A DNA stretch of 64,000 nucleotides, taken from the NCBI GenBank assembly GCA_965247125.1, contig CBDFGO010000003.1, forward strand, positions 806,001 through 870,000, given 5' to 3'. The position numbers and the translations under genes were made by a program. A model generated the notes under the pieces. That model searched no databases. It saw only the letters and a list, made by a program, of their open reading frames with translations, and had not been told where the DNA came from. This stretch comes from CALBJU01 sp965247125. GTDB lineage: Bacteria > Bacteroidota > Rhodothermia > Rhodothermales > UBA10348. Below, in pieces: positions 53,395 to 64,000 of this stretch (its first letter is position 1; the number at the start of each line of letters is the position of its first letter).

Positions 53395-56300
53395 GTGAAG
53401 ACAATTCGTCCACATCAGATTCACTTCTGGTCTACCCGATATCGGGTCAAGACCGGAATCGTGTTCTTGCTCCTCATTTTGATAGGAAGCGGGTGCAAAA
53501 CGCCCGATTTCATCGGGCGCCCTTACGGCAACTTTACAGCATACTACAACGGATTCTACAACGCGGAGCGCGTTTTCGAGGTCGGCATCAAGAATCTGAA
53601 CCGGACGAATCAGGTAGTCGACCGGAATCACTATCTGCCCCTTTTTGTGAAGACCACTGGCGCGTCGGCCTCGCGCGAGTTTGAAGATGCAGTTCTGAAG
53701 AGCGCCGATCTTCTTCGAGAACATCCAGATTCTAAGTGGGTCGACGACGCACTGCTCCTGATCGGGAAATCCTACTACTATCAGGAGAATTACGTTGGCT
53801 CCACACAAAAATTCCGTGAGGTGATCGAGCTGGAATCGAAGCTGGAAGATGAGGGCAGATTCTGGCTGGCACGATCCCTCATTACCAGTGGTGCTTTCGA
53901 AAGTGCACTCGACGAATTGAATGTGGCGATCACCCGGGAAGACCTGAACCGCAGGTGGGCCAGCCAATATCAATTGCTCCTGGCGGGTCTGAATGTCCAG
54001 CAGGATAACTGGGAGGCGACCGCGACGTATCTGACCGATGCGATCCCTGATATTAAAGACAAAGATCTGGCGGCTCGAGCCCAGTTTCTGCTGGGTCAGG
54101 TGTCCGAGACACTCGGCCGCTACGAAGACGCTGTGGCTGCATTCGAGGGGGTGCGCGAATTTCGTCCGATCTATGAACTGGACTATGCAGCTCGTTTCAG
54201 TGCCATTCGAGTGGACGGCATGTACGTCGATCCAGAGGGCGCTATCGACGAAGCGCGAAAAATGGAGCGTGACGATAAGAACTTCGATAATCTAGCCGAA
54301 ATGCGATTCCTGCGTGCGCGCATCATGCAAAACGCAGGTCGGGAAGATGAATCGTTCGATATGTATGAAGAGTTGCTCACCGTTCCCGAGATCATTTCAG
54401 GCGCTTCAAAGGTTAAGGGACGGGTCCACTACGCTCTTGGTGAATTGTATCGCGACATTGATCGCAACTACATGATGGCTGCCGCTCATTTCGATACTGC
54501 AGCAGGAAATCTCGGAATTTCGGTCTCAGCCAGAAACAGCACGCGGGTGGGGACTGCGGCAGGCGCAAATACCCAGTTCACACCGGAAGCCATCACTGAT
54601 GCGACCGATCTGAGGGATAACTATTCCAAGTACGCTCGGGTTTTCAGAGACATCGCCCGCTACGACTCGCTACTCTGGCTCGGGAGCCTTCCACAGGAAG
54701 ATTACGATGCCAAAATTCTGGAACTGCGTCAAAAGGAGAAAGAGCGTTTAGAAGAGAGGCGTAGAATTCTGGAGGAACGTCAGCGCGCACAGGCGTTTCG
54801 GGGCACAGGAGGTCTCAATGATCTGAGCCTGAATCGTGGACTCCCCGAAGGGAAAATTATTCCGACCCTTGACGACCCCTCCGGAACAGCTGGTGGCTTC
54901 TTGTTTCACGAAGATCCGATTCGGGCGCAGGAGGGGAGAATTGCCTTCCAGGAAATCTGGGGAGATCGTCCGCTGGCGCCCAATTGGAGGCGAAGCGCGG
55001 CACTGAGTTCGGTCAGTTTTAATCAGGACCAGACCTCTCTTGAGGATGCGGCTTTGGAGCTGGAAGAGCTGAATGCAAATGTTCTTCCGGACATCAATGA
55101 TTCTGCGGTGCCTAGAGATTCCGTGGATCAGGTGATCATGAGAGCATCCAGGGCCATTTCCAGGTATGAACTGGGCAACGTTTTATTTCTGGGGATGGTG
55201 CTGCCCGATTCCGCCATTGTGTGGTACCGAAAGGTGATCGAGGAGGACGGTGAGGAGCCGGTGGCCCAGCGAGCCCTCTACGCGTTGGCTGAAGTCCAGC
55301 AAGCACTTGGCGATCTACAGGCCGCCGAGCGGCTGTACCAGGACATTCTGGCGAGCTTTCCGGACTCAGATTTTTCTGATGGAGTTCGGGAGCGCCTCGG
55401 TATTGAAATTGACGACAGTGTCGCGCGCGATTCCACGGAACTGGCCGTAGAAGCATTTGAACTCGTCCTCGGATTCGGGGATGCAGACCCCATTCTTTCT
55501 ATCAATGCCATGTTGGGCGTAGCTGTCGACTGGGTCGACTATGAAGAGAGCAGTCGCGCCCTTTTCGCCGTAGGCAATCTGCACCTCATAATGGCTGACG
55601 CCGACTCGGCGGCCATCTTTGCTCCACTGCCGCTCGAAATTGAGCGACACCGGCTGTCAGTATTGTGGCCCAACAAATTCGACGCCCTTCCGGACCCAGA
55701 TGCCCTGGCGGACGCAGAACAGCAGGATTCGCTCACCGTCGCCAGTGACTCTCTAGACATTCCGAGCGATATCGGGCAGGAAAGCGCTGACAGCCTGACG
55801 GTGGCGCCGGTGGTGATCGTGGATAGTCTGGCGGCGGTGGTGGCCGTGGACTCGACCGTTGTGGAAGCGGATCTGCCAGATGGTCTTGAGGTCGCCCCGG
55901 CAGATTCTTCGCTATCGACCTCGACCTCGACACCGGCCTCGCCAGACGCTGAATCAGCTCTGCCTGGCCTGGATGATCAAGAAGAGCAGGTGGAAAGAGA
56001 AGAGGATCTCTATATAGAGGACATTTACTCGCGCCTGGTTGCAACTATGAGAGGCAAAAAGGTCGGCATCCAGGCAGGGGCGATCCTGGAAGCCCTCGTC
56101 GAATTGCGCACGCCGCCCATCGACACGACGGCGGTCGACACGGTGATGATTCAGCCGACGATGGCCGACAGCCTGGTCATGCAGCTGGTCGCGATAGCCG
56201 CGGCGCGAGCAGATTCTCTGGCTGCAGCCGATTCCCTGGCGAGGGCAAGCGGTTTTAGGGAGGTTCCGAGACCCCAGGTACCGAATGCAGCCGCTTCAGA

Positions 56301-56733
56301 TTCTGCCGAAGAAGAGCCCGCAGAAGATTTTGATGAGATTTTGCCAAACAAAGATCCGTCCACAGACGAAGGCGAGCCCTCTGAAGAAGATGAGGAGGAA
56401 GAAGAAGTGACTGAATCTTCGGATCTGAAACCACTCCTGCCAACCGGACGCCCTGACCTGGATGCGGAGGGCTTCTCGTTGATACTGGAGCATTTTTTCG
56501 ACATCCGGTCTGCCCAGCTCTCCCTGCGAGAGCTCACGACCCAGCTCGAATCCACCGGAATCCGCCTCTATGTCCTCACAAACTCCATCGGCGAACAAGT
56601 AGAATATCTTGTCAGCTGGGGAATGTTCGAGACGAAAGCCGAAGTCGACCGCGCAATTTCAAGTTTTGATGCAATTCTGCCTGCTCGCCGAACTTATCTG
56701 CACCTCTTACCTACTACTGTCCGTAGAAGGTAG
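53395..56733 (+). CDS. SprE/PorW-like TPR lipoprotein (type IX secretion) with C-terminal SPOR-like domain
   Basis: GTG 53395 begins a lipoprotein signal with Cys at residue 34 (LILIGSGCK). The next segment, NFTAYYNGFYNAERVFEVGIKNLNRT, is the hallmark of SprE/PorW, lipoproteins needed for type IX secretion and gliding in Bacteroidota. TPR-type repeats fill residues about 90-350 and 570-670. A Glu/Arg helix (ILELRQKEKERLEERRRILEERQ) lies near 440, followed by a long acidic, Asp/Ser-rich linker (about 770-1000). The last 70 residues (LYVLTNSIGEQVEYLVSWGMFETKAEVDRAI) look like a SPOR domain, which binds denuded peptidoglycan. Length is 1112 residues. Confidence 0.8.
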   Translation: MKTIRPHQIHFWSTRYRVKTGIVFLLLILIGSGCKTPDFIGRPYGNFTAYYNGFYNAERVFEVGIKNLNRTNQVVDRNHYLPLFVKTTGASASREFEDAVLKSADLLREHPDSKWVDDALLLIGKSYYYQENYVGSTQKFREVIELESKLEDEGRFWLARSLITSGAFESALDELNVAITREDLNRRWASQYQLLLAGLNVQQDNWEATATYLTDAIPDIKDKDLAARAQFLLGQVSETLGRYEDAVAAFEGVREFRPIYELDYAARFSAIRVDGMYVDPEGAIDEARKMERDDKNFDNLAEMRFLRARIMQNAGREDESFDMYEELLTVPEIISGASKVKGRVHYALGELYRDIDRNYMMAAAHFDTAAGNLGISVSARNSTRVGTAAGANTQFTPEAITDATDLRDNYSKYARVFRDIARYDSLLWLGSLPQEDYDAKILELRQKEKERLEERRRILEERQRAQAFRGTGGLNDLSLNRGLPEGKIIPTLDDPSGTAGGFLFHEDPIRAQEGRIAFQEIWGDRPLAPNWRRSAALSSVSFNQDQTSLEDAALELEELNANVLPDINDSAVPRDSVDQVIMRASRAISRYELGNVLFLGMVLPDSAIVWYRKVIEEDGEEPVAQRALYALAEVQQALGDLQAAERLYQDILASFPDSDFSDGVRERLGIEIDDSVARDSTELAVEAFELVLGFGDADPILSINAMLGVAVDWVDYEESSRALFAVGNLHLIMADADSAAIFAPLPLEIERHRLSVLWPNKFDALPDPDALADAEQQDSLTVASDSLDIPSDIGQESADSLTVAPVVIVDSLAAVVAVDSTVVEADLPDGLEVAPADSSLSTSTSTPASPDAESALPGLDDQEEQVEREEDLYIEDIYSRLVATMRGKKVGIQAGAILEALVELRTPPIDTTAVDTVMIQPTMADSLVMQLVAIAAARADSLAAADSLARASGFREVPRPQVPNAAASDSAEEEPAEDFDEILPNKDPSTDEGEPSEEDEEEEEVTESSDLKPLLPTGRPDLDAEGFSLILEHFFDIRSAQLSLRELTTQLESTGIRLYVLTNSIGEQVEYLVSWGMFETKAEVDRAISSFDAILPARRTYLHLLPTTVRRR

Positions 56734-56873
56734 CATTAGTACCTGCCGGGGAAGCTCGAAAAGGAACCAAAAGGGGGTCGCAGGGTACGGTGCGATCCGC
56801 ACTTCACCGGCGGAAAACCCTCATTATTGAAGACTGCAGCGAGCCTTTGATCCGGTTTGCCAAGGAAGACTAA

Positions 56874-59102
56874 ATGTCCCAGAACGATAGAGAAAAACTG
56901 AAACTCGACGGTAACTCCAAGCAGGGCAGTGGGCCACGATTGCCTGACAGGAAGCCGCGATTCATGCTATGGATCTACATGGCGCTGTTCCTGGGCCTGA
57001 TGACGCACATTATGCTGCGCATGGGCGACGTAACGCCCCAGGAGGTTTCCTATTCGACGTTTCTGGATCAGATCGATATGGGCTACGTGGAAGAAGTCGT
57101 ACTCGTGAATGATCGCAATGTCGAGGGGATATATACCGTTCAGGCCGTCCAGGAAGGGCGGGTCGAGGTCAAAACTGTCGAACCCAATTTTTTGACGGGT
57201 TCCAATCCAGAGGACGGTCGAAAATTCATTTCTACCAAGCCTGCCGATCACGAACTGATCCAATTCCTGATCGACTTCAACATGCTCAGAACGGCGGACG
57301 GACAGAGTGAAGTGACCTTTGACGCCCGCCTCGAAGAGAACTGGATGGGTGGAATTCTAACATGGATTTTCCCGCTCGCGATCATCATCGCGCTCTGGGT
57401 CTTCCTGATCGGGCGTATGAACCCAGGCTCCCAGGTTTTGAACATTGGCAAGAACAAGGCCGTGTTGTTCGATGCGATGGGAGATCAGAAACTCACCTTT
57501 AAGGACGTGGCCGGAATGGAAGAGGCCAAGGAAGAAGTCGTTGAGGTGGTGGATTTCCTTCAGAATCCGAAGAAATTTACCCGTCTGGGTGGAAAGCTTC
57601 CCAAGGGTGTGTTGCTGGTCGGACCTCCGGGGACCGGAAAGACGCTCCTCGCAAAAGCAGTGGCGGGAGAAGCGGGAACTCCGTTCTTTTCATTATCCGG
57701 TTCTGATTTCGTTGAAATGTTCGTCGGAGTCGGTGCGGCTCGTGTCCGTGATCTGTTCCGTTCGGCGAAGGAAAAAGCTCCGTGCATCATCTTCATCGAT
57801 GAGATAGATGCAATCGGTCGTACGCGCGGCAAAGGAATGATGATGGGAGCCAATGACGAGCGAGAAAACACGCTCAATCAGCTGCTCGTAGAGATGGACG
57901 GCTTCAATACGGACAGCGGCGTCATCATTATGGCTGCCACCAACCGTCCGGACGTTTTGGATTCAGCGCTCATGCGGCCCGGAAGATTCGACCGGCAGAT
58001 CATGATCGACAAGCCTGATCGAAGGGAACGATCGGCAATATTCCGTGTGCATACGCGTGATCTCGTTCTCGGAGAACTGGTGAACATGGAAGTGCTGGCG
58101 GCTCAGACTCCCGGCTTTGCCGGGGCAGAAATAGCCAACGTGTGTAATGAAGCGGCGCTGCTCGCGGCCCGCGAAGACAAGGACGCCATCGACATGGACG
58201 ATTTTGAGAAGTCCATTGATCGCGTAATAGCGGGCCTGGAGAAGAAGAACAAGATCATTCTTCCGGAAGAGAAGAAAATCGTTGCCTACCACGAGGCGGG
58301 TCATGCGATCACCGGTTGGTACCTGAAATACACCGATCCGGTGGTGAAGGTATCCATCATTCCGCGTGGCCTGGCCGCCCTGGGATACGCACAGTACCTT
58401 CCTGAGGAGCGTTATCTGTACACGCGCGAAGCGCTGACCGATCGCATGATTATGGCGATGGGAGGCCGCGTAGCGGAGGAGATCATCTTCGGACAGATAT
58501 CGACGGGCGCTCAGAACGATCTGGAGCGTATCACTGCGATGGCGTATGCCATGGTAGTGGACTACGGAATGAGCGAGCGCATCGGGTACGTCTCCTTCAA
58601 TGTTTCGGGACGCTCAAAGGACAGTCCGGTATTCAGCAAACCGTATTCCGATGAAACGGCTCGGATCATTGACGAAGAGGTCAAGCGCATCATCGACGAA
58701 GTGCGAACGAAGGCTAGGGAGGTATTGGAACAGTACTCCGAGGAGCTCGAATCTCTGGCTCAAGCGCTTCTGGAAAAAGAAGTACTTGGTCCCAAAGATC
58801 TCGTAGCGCTGTTGGGAGAACGACCTCACGGTGAATACATCGATCTCAATCCCTCCAAGAATGGAGTACAAAAAGAGGACGGCCCGGACAACGAAGGCCC
58901 AGAGAATGACGGCCCGGAGAAAGAAGATGCCGGGAAGGACGGCGCTACAGAAGAGGATTCGAAATCGGAGTCTTCTGATGGCGATGCAACCGGGCAGGAT
59001 GAAGCCACCGAAGCCACCACCGCGAACGGCGATTCCAGCGAAGAGATTGCAGGTGCCAAGCCGGCAGCCGAGTCGGTAGCGAAATCCGGAGCAAAGTCTT
59101 GA
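56874..59102 (+). CDS. ftsH: ATP-dependent zinc metalloprotease FtsH
   Basis: The 742-residue membrane AAA+ protease degrades misfolded and short-lived membrane proteins. Two membrane segments (about 29-46 and 158-176) flank a periplasmic domain. Walker A GPPGTGKT lies at about 250-257, Walker B IIFIDEID, the second region of homology MAATNRPDVLDSALMRPGRFDR, and the zinc site HEAGH at 473-477. The tail after residue 660 is unusually long, acidic and repetitive (NEGPENDGPEKEDAG), unlike the short tail of E. coli FtsH. Confidence 0.97.
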   Translation: MSQNDREKLKLDGNSKQGSGPRLPDRKPRFMLWIYMALFLGLMTHIMLRMGDVTPQEVSYSTFLDQIDMGYVEEVVLVNDRNVEGIYTVQAVQEGRVEVKTVEPNFLTGSNPEDGRKFISTKPADHELIQFLIDFNMLRTADGQSEVTFDARLEENWMGGILTWIFPLAIIIALWVFLIGRMNPGSQVLNIGKNKAVLFDAMGDQKLTFKDVAGMEEAKEEVVEVVDFLQNPKKFTRLGGKLPKGVLLVGPPGTGKTLLAKAVAGEAGTPFFSLSGSDFVEMFVGVGAARVRDLFRSAKEKAPCIIFIDEIDAIGRTRGKGMMMGANDERENTLNQLLVEMDGFNTDSGVIIMAATNRPDVLDSALMRPGRFDRQIMIDKPDRRERSAIFRVHTRDLVLGELVNMEVLAAQTPGFAGAEIANVCNEAALLAAREDKDAIDMDDFEKSIDRVIAGLEKKNKIILPEEKKIVAYHEAGHAITGWYLKYTDPVVKVSIIPRGLAALGYAQYLPEERYLYTREALTDRMIMAMGGRVAEEIIFGQISTGAQNDLERITAMAYAMVVDYGMSERIGYVSFNVSGRSKDSPVFSKPYSDETARIIDEEVKRIIDEVRTKAREVLEQYSEELESLAQALLEKEVLGPKDLVALLGERPHGEYIDLNPSKNGVQKEDGPDNEGPENDGPEKEDAGKDGATEEDSKSESSDGDATGQDEATEATTANGDSSEEIAGAKPAAESVAKSGAKS

Positions 59103-59502
59103 GAACAGCAACGAGATAACGCCCGGATGATAGTTCGGCGCCCCACCCGGACATGCCCTGTCAGTCGATGAAGAGTCCGCCATGGCTGAGTGCGGTTTGG
59201 GCGGGATTTCCTCACAATTTTATGCCCTCAATAAGCCGCGAAAACAGCTGTTTTTACCCGCTGGATTTTTGTTAGTATTGTTATAGTGATATAGATCAGT
59301 AATCTTCCTAGTCGCCCCATCTGATCGACTTCCGGGGCGATTTCGCCAAAAGTGGACCCCATCTCAACCTTTCTTCACAATACTGTGAGTGTTGCGATGA
59401 AGGGGCGCCGTATATTGTGAGGCTGAAACTATTCGGAAAAGGGCGGAATTTCCTCCCCGATCCGTTGTCTCTGTAAATGTTCGAATTAACTCGGTAACAG
59501 AC
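59103..59502. other. intergenic leader before the str operon
   Basis: 400 bases without a gene. At 59312-59340 TCGCCCC and GGGGCGA can pair around a 15-base loop, followed by TTTCGCC; an AT-rich stretch at about 59255-59300 before it is a plausible promoter region. Just before rpsL are the related words CACAATACTGTGAG and TATATTGTGAG. The hairpin may terminate ftsH transcription or act in the ribosomal-protein leader. Confidence 0.45.
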
Positions 59503-59877
59503 GTGCCCACGATCCAGCAACTGGTTCGAAAAGGACGAAAACCTAAGGTCAAGCAGACCAAGTCGCGAGCACTCGGGTCCTGTCCGCAGCGCCGCGGTGT
59601 GTGTACTCGCGTATACACGACGACGCCAAAGAAGCCAAACTCGGCTCTTCGTAAAGTGGCCAAGGTCAGATTGACGAATGGCGATGAAGTGATCGCTTAC
59701 ATCCCGGGAGAAGGTCACAACCTTCAGGAGCACTCCATCGTGCTCGTCCGCGGAGGTCGTGTAAAGGACCTTCCAGGAGTCAAGTACCATATCGTCCGCG
59801 GTGCACTCGATACATCGGGTGTCGAAGATCGACGTCAGAGTCGCTCGAAGTACGGCGCTAAACGTCCCCGGAAGTAA
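59503..59877 (+). CDS. rpsL: 30S ribosomal protein S12
   Basis: The 124-residue protein starts at GTG 59503 with MPTIQQLVRKGR. The universally conserved loop TTPKKPNSALRKVAKVRL has Lys at the positions where streptomycin-resistance changes arise, so it is of the sensitive type. It ends SRSKYGAKRPRK. First gene of the str operon. Confidence 0.97.
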   Translation: MPTIQQLVRKGRKPKVKQTKSRALGSCPQRRGVCTRVYTTTPKKPNSALRKVAKVRLTNGDEVIAYIPGEGHNLQEHSIVLVRGGRVKDLPGVKYHIVRGALDTSGVEDRRQSRSKYGAKRPRK

Positions 59878-60008
59878 TTCGCTCGCAGAGTAACAGAGTA
59901 ACAGAGAAACATTTTAATCTCGGGCGATCCGGTTCCGATTGGCACCTGAAACCCCGGCTTGCTTTGCAAGCAACACCCTGTTCGACACAGGAAAGCGCGT
60001 AGAAACAC

Positions 60009-60476
60009 ATGCGTAGAAAAACAGCAGAAAAACGACAGACTCTCGCCGATCCGGTATACAAAGATGTACTGGTATCGAAGTTCGTCAATGCGGTCATGAA
60101 GAGCGGCAAAAAAAATGTTGCCCGTAGCCTTGTTTATCAGGCTTTTGACGTCATTTCCGAACGCTCCGAAGAAGATGGAGTCGAAATTTTCCGTCAGGCG
60201 GTCACCAATGTGGCACCTCTCGTGGAGGTACGAAGCAGACGCGTCGGTGGTGCGACCTATCAGGTACCCATCGAAGTGCGTCCGGATCGTCGTACGGCTC
60301 TGGCGTTTCGCTGGTTGATTCAATATGCCCGTTCTCGGAATGACAAGAGCATGGCAAATCGTCTCGCCAACGAGTTGATGAGTGCAGCTAAAGGAGAGGG
60401 CGGTGCCATCAAAAAGAAAGATGACACGCACAGAATGGCCGAAGCCAACAAGGCATTCGCTCATTTCCGCTTCTAA
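60009..60476 (+). CDS. rpsG: 30S ribosomal protein S7
   Basis: The 155-residue assembly protein binds the 3' major domain of 16S rRNA. Conserved sequence MRRKTAEKRQTLADPVYKD, then VTNVAPLVEVRSRRVGGATYQVPIEV and KAFAHFRF. It lies 131 bp behind rpsL. Confidence 0.97.
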   Translation: MRRKTAEKRQTLADPVYKDVLVSKFVNAVMKSGKKNVARSLVYQAFDVISERSEEDGVEIFRQAVTNVAPLVEVRSRRVGGATYQVPIEVRPDRRTALAFRWLIQYARSRNDKSMANRLANELMSAAKGEGGAIKKKDDTHRMAEANKAFAHFRF

Positions 60477-60525
60477 CTGAAGATCTCGAACAAAGGGGCG
60501 ACCCAAAACCTGATTCATTTCAGAT

Positions 60526-62619
60526 ATGTCTACACCATTCACGCTTGAACGTACGCGCAACATCGGCATCATGGCCCACATTGATGCCGGTAAGACGACG
60601 ACGACTGAGCGCATCCTGTATTACACCGGGAAGCTTCATCGTATGGGTGAGGTGCATGAAGGCGGTGCTACGATGGATTGGATGGAGCAGGAGAAGGAGC
60701 GCGGCATCACGATTACCAGTGCCGCTACGACTTGCGAATGGCAAGAGCACCGTATCAATATCATTGATACCCCCGGCCACGTCGATTTCACGGTGGAAGT
60801 TGAACGCTCACTACGCGTCCTGGACGGTGCTGTAGCACTTTTCTGCGCCGTCGGTGGTGTAGAGCCCCAGTCGGAAACGGTCTGGCGCCAGGCAAATAAA
60901 TACAAAGTTCCTCGCATCGCGTTCATCAACAAGATGGATCGCACGGGTGCCGATTTCGAAGGCGCCGTGAGTGCAATGAAAGAGCGGCTCAAAGCAAATC
61001 CGGTCCCCGTTCAGATTCCTATTGGAGAGGGCGAGATGTTCAAGGGCGTCGTCGATCTGATCACCAATAAAGCCATCATCTGGCACGACGAAACGCAGGG
61101 TCAGACATGGGACGAAATTGACGTTCCCCACGATCTTGTCACGCAGACGCGGCACTGGCGAATCAATCTGTTGGAGCAGGTTGCAGAGCACAATGACGAG
61201 CTTCTATTGAAATACCTCGAGGGCGAGGAAATAACGGTAGAAGAACTCAAGGTGGTTGTTCGCGAAGCCACGCTGAGCCTGGATATCACACCGGTATTCT
61301 GCGGAACGGCGTTCAAGAATAAAGGTGTGCAGCGCCTCCTCGACGGTGTTCTGGATTATCTCCCCAGCCCGCTCGACGTGCCTCCAATTCAGGGTATCCA
61401 CCCTCGCACAGATGAACTAGTTGAGCGCGCGTCCGATCCGGATGGCCCTTTCAGTGCTATCGCCTTCAAAGTGATGACCGATCCGTTTGTTGGAAAATTG
61501 ACGTTTTTCCGGGTGTACTCGGGTCAGTTGAAAAAAGGAACACAAATTCTGAATGCCACATCCGGCAAGAAAGAACGCATCGGTCGGATTCTGTTGATGC
61601 ACGCGGATTCCCGAGAAGATGTTGAAGAAGTGAGAGCTGGCGACATCGCCGCGGCCGTAGGGGTCAAGGTGGTTCACACCGGCGACACCTTCTGTGACAT
61701 CGATCATCCGGTCATCCTTGAAAAGATGGAATTCCCGGAGCCCGTAATTCGTATCGCGATCGAGCCGAAAACCAAGGCCGACAGCGACAAGCTCGGCAAT
61801 GGTCTTCAGAAATTATCCGAAGAAGATCCAACGTTCAAAGTCAAGGTGGATCACGAAACCGGGCAGACGATTATTGCAGGGATGGGAGAGCTTCACCTCG
61901 AAATCATCGTGGATCGCCTGAAAAGGGAATTCAAGGTGGAAGCCAATGTGGGTAAACCGCAGGTATCCTACCGCGAATCGCTGAGCAAGATGGTCGATGA
62001 ACGCTACTCGCACAAGAAACAGTCGGGTGGACGTGGTCAGTTCGCTGAAGTATGGGTCGAAATTGGCCCTTCAGATGACGGCGAGATCGGACTCGAGTTC
62101 ATCAACGATATCAAGGGTGGATCCATTCCGCGTGAGTTCATTCCTTCCGTTGAGAAGGGAATCAAATCCGCAATGTTGCAGGGTCCACTCGCCGGGTATC
62201 CCATTGAAGGAATCAAGGCGCGTCTTTATGACGGCAAATTCCACAACGTGGATTCCGATCAACTTTCGTTTGAAATAGCAGGTCGCATGGCATTTCGCGA
62301 TGCGGCTCGCAGAGCCGGTCCAGCCCTCATGGAGCCGATTATGGCTGTTGAAGTGGTAACACCGGAAGAGTATATGGGTGATGTCATCGGAGACCTGAAC
62401 AGTCGCCGTGGACGCATTGACAACATGATTCAACGTCAGGACGCGCAGGTTATCAAAGCTTTCGTCCCGCTGTCGAACATGTTTGGATATGCCACCGACA
62501 TGCGCTCGATCTCCCAGGGTCGCGCTCTGTTCTCAATGCAATTTGATCACTATGCCGAAGTGCCGAAGAGTGTCGCCGAAGAGGTGATCTCTGCAGCATC
62601 AGGTGCGGTGCACGCTTAA
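60526..62619 (+). CDS. fusA: elongation factor G
   Basis: The 697-residue translocation GTPase has G1 AHIDAGKTTT, the switch I region RGITITSAATT, G3 DTPGHVDF, G4 NKMD, and the domain IV and V sequences (GGRGQFAEVW, RRGRIDNM, FGYATDMRSISQGR). Length is normal. Single gene between rpsG and tuf. Confidence 0.98.
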   Translation: MSTPFTLERTRNIGIMAHIDAGKTTTTERILYYTGKLHRMGEVHEGGATMDWMEQEKERGITITSAATTCEWQEHRINIIDTPGHVDFTVEVERSLRVLDGAVALFCAVGGVEPQSETVWRQANKYKVPRIAFINKMDRTGADFEGAVSAMKERLKANPVPVQIPIGEGEMFKGVVDLITNKAIIWHDETQGQTWDEIDVPHDLVTQTRHWRINLLEQVAEHNDELLLKYLEGEEITVEELKVVVREATLSLDITPVFCGTAFKNKGVQRLLDGVLDYLPSPLDVPPIQGIHPRTDELVERASDPDGPFSAIAFKVMTDPFVGKLTFFRVYSGQLKKGTQILNATSGKKERIGRILLMHADSREDVEEVRAGDIAAAVGVKVVHTGDTFCDIDHPVILEKMEFPEPVIRIAIEPKTKADSDKLGNGLQKLSEEDPTFKVKVDHETGQTIIAGMGELHLEIIVDRLKREFKVEANVGKPQVSYRESLSKMVDERYSHKKQSGGRGQFAEVWVEIGPSDDGEIGLEFINDIKGGSIPREFIPSVEKGIKSAMLQGPLAGYPIEGIKARLYDGKFHNVDSDQLSFEIAGRMAFRDAARRAGPALMEPIMAVEVVTPEEYMGDVIGDLNSRRGRIDNMIQRQDAQVIKAFVPLSNMFGYATDMRSISQGRALFSMQFDHYAEVPKSVAEEVISAASGAVHA

Positions 62620-62662
62620 CACTACTAAAGACTTTAACGCAGTACCAAACAGGTAAGAAAAC

Positions 62663-63853
<1,191 letters not shown>

Positions 63854-63889
63854 TACTAGAAACCAGGTCGTAAAGACACGGACGAACGA

Positions 63890-64000
63890 ATGGCAAGTCA
63901 GAAAATTCGCATCAAGCTCAAGTCATACGATCACACGTTGATCGACAAGAGCGCGGAGAAAATCATCAAGACGGTGAAGTCAACCGGAGCAGTGGTCAGT
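63890..64000 (+). CDS. rpsJ: 30S ribosomal protein S10, 3' end outside window
   Basis: ATG 63890 starts MASQKIRIKLKSYDHTLIDKSA, the S10 N-terminus. Only 37 codons fit before the window ends. S10 begins the S10 ribosomal-protein operon, which normally follows tuf directly. Confidence 0.95.
   Translation, partial: MASQKIRIKLKSYDHTLIDKSAEKIIKTVKSTGAVVS

Overview
The window looks like a chromosome segment of a Bacteroidota/Rhodothermota-type bacterium (Balneolia or Rhodothermia, Salinibacter-like relatives). This rests on a SprE/PorW-like type IX secretion lipoprotein, a remnant of a type IX C-terminal sorting domain, a bacterial GGGP-synthase-family gene behind alaS, many lipoproteins and beta-propeller proteins, a cysteate-synthase-like gene (sulfonolipid producers occur in this group) and few strong Shine-Dalgarno sites. 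The assignment is an inference from gene content; no rRNA is present.

Layout. (1) 1-8.9 kb is ordinary chromosome: a secreted asparaginase (cut by the window edge), an M14 peptidase split by one in-frame stop, a DUF4097 surface protein on the other strand, alaS, a GGGP synthase homologue and tRNA-Ser(CGA). (2) 8.9-28.4 kb, between tRNA-Ser and tRNA-Arg(ACG), is a heavily scarred island: three IS256-family copies, two IS3-family copies, one IS21-family element, a frameshifted tyrosine recombinase, a decapitated VirD4/TraG-type coupling protein, a double-ended protease fragment, paralogous lipoproteins near both sides, and an AT-rich minus-strand cassette of small secreted six-cysteine peptides followed by a beta-propeller lipoprotein and a membrane-anchored CxxC thioredoxin-like protein. 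(3) 28.4-36.6 kb holds a Vgb-like propeller, a mobile mystery protein A/B (HTH + Fic) pair, a DUF4143 ATPase behind three 23-bp repeats, an XRE/membrane-protein pair, the cysteate-synthase-like enzyme, a DUF2442-XRE protein and a clean IS256 insertion with a 9-bp target duplication. (4) 36.9-47.6 kb carries an FtsX-type permease, malic enzyme, and a probable envelope electron-transfer set: choice-of-anchor-B protein, beta-barrel porin, seven-heme TPR lipoprotein and a one-heme lipoprotein cytochrome. (5) 47.7-51.6 kb is a second decayed stretch with another IS3 copy between two diverged ~180-bp repeats, small lipoproteins and a sorting-domain remnant. (6) 51.9-64 kb is core genome: pyk, SprE/PorW-like protein, ftsH and the str operon rpsL-rpsG-fusA-tuf-rpsJ (rpsJ cut by the window end).

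The most interesting candidate system is at 12.2-16.6 kb. Two intact paralogous peptides share a signal peptide, an identical nine-residue segment after it and exactly the same cysteine spacing (C-X9-C-X6-C-X-C-X5-C-X2-C). A third copy is cut exactly at the end of an IS3 element. All lie on the same strand upstream of a propeller lipoprotein gene that overlaps a CxxC thioredoxin-like gene by 8 bases. I read this as a secreted disulfide-rich peptide cassette interrupted by IS256; its function is unknown.
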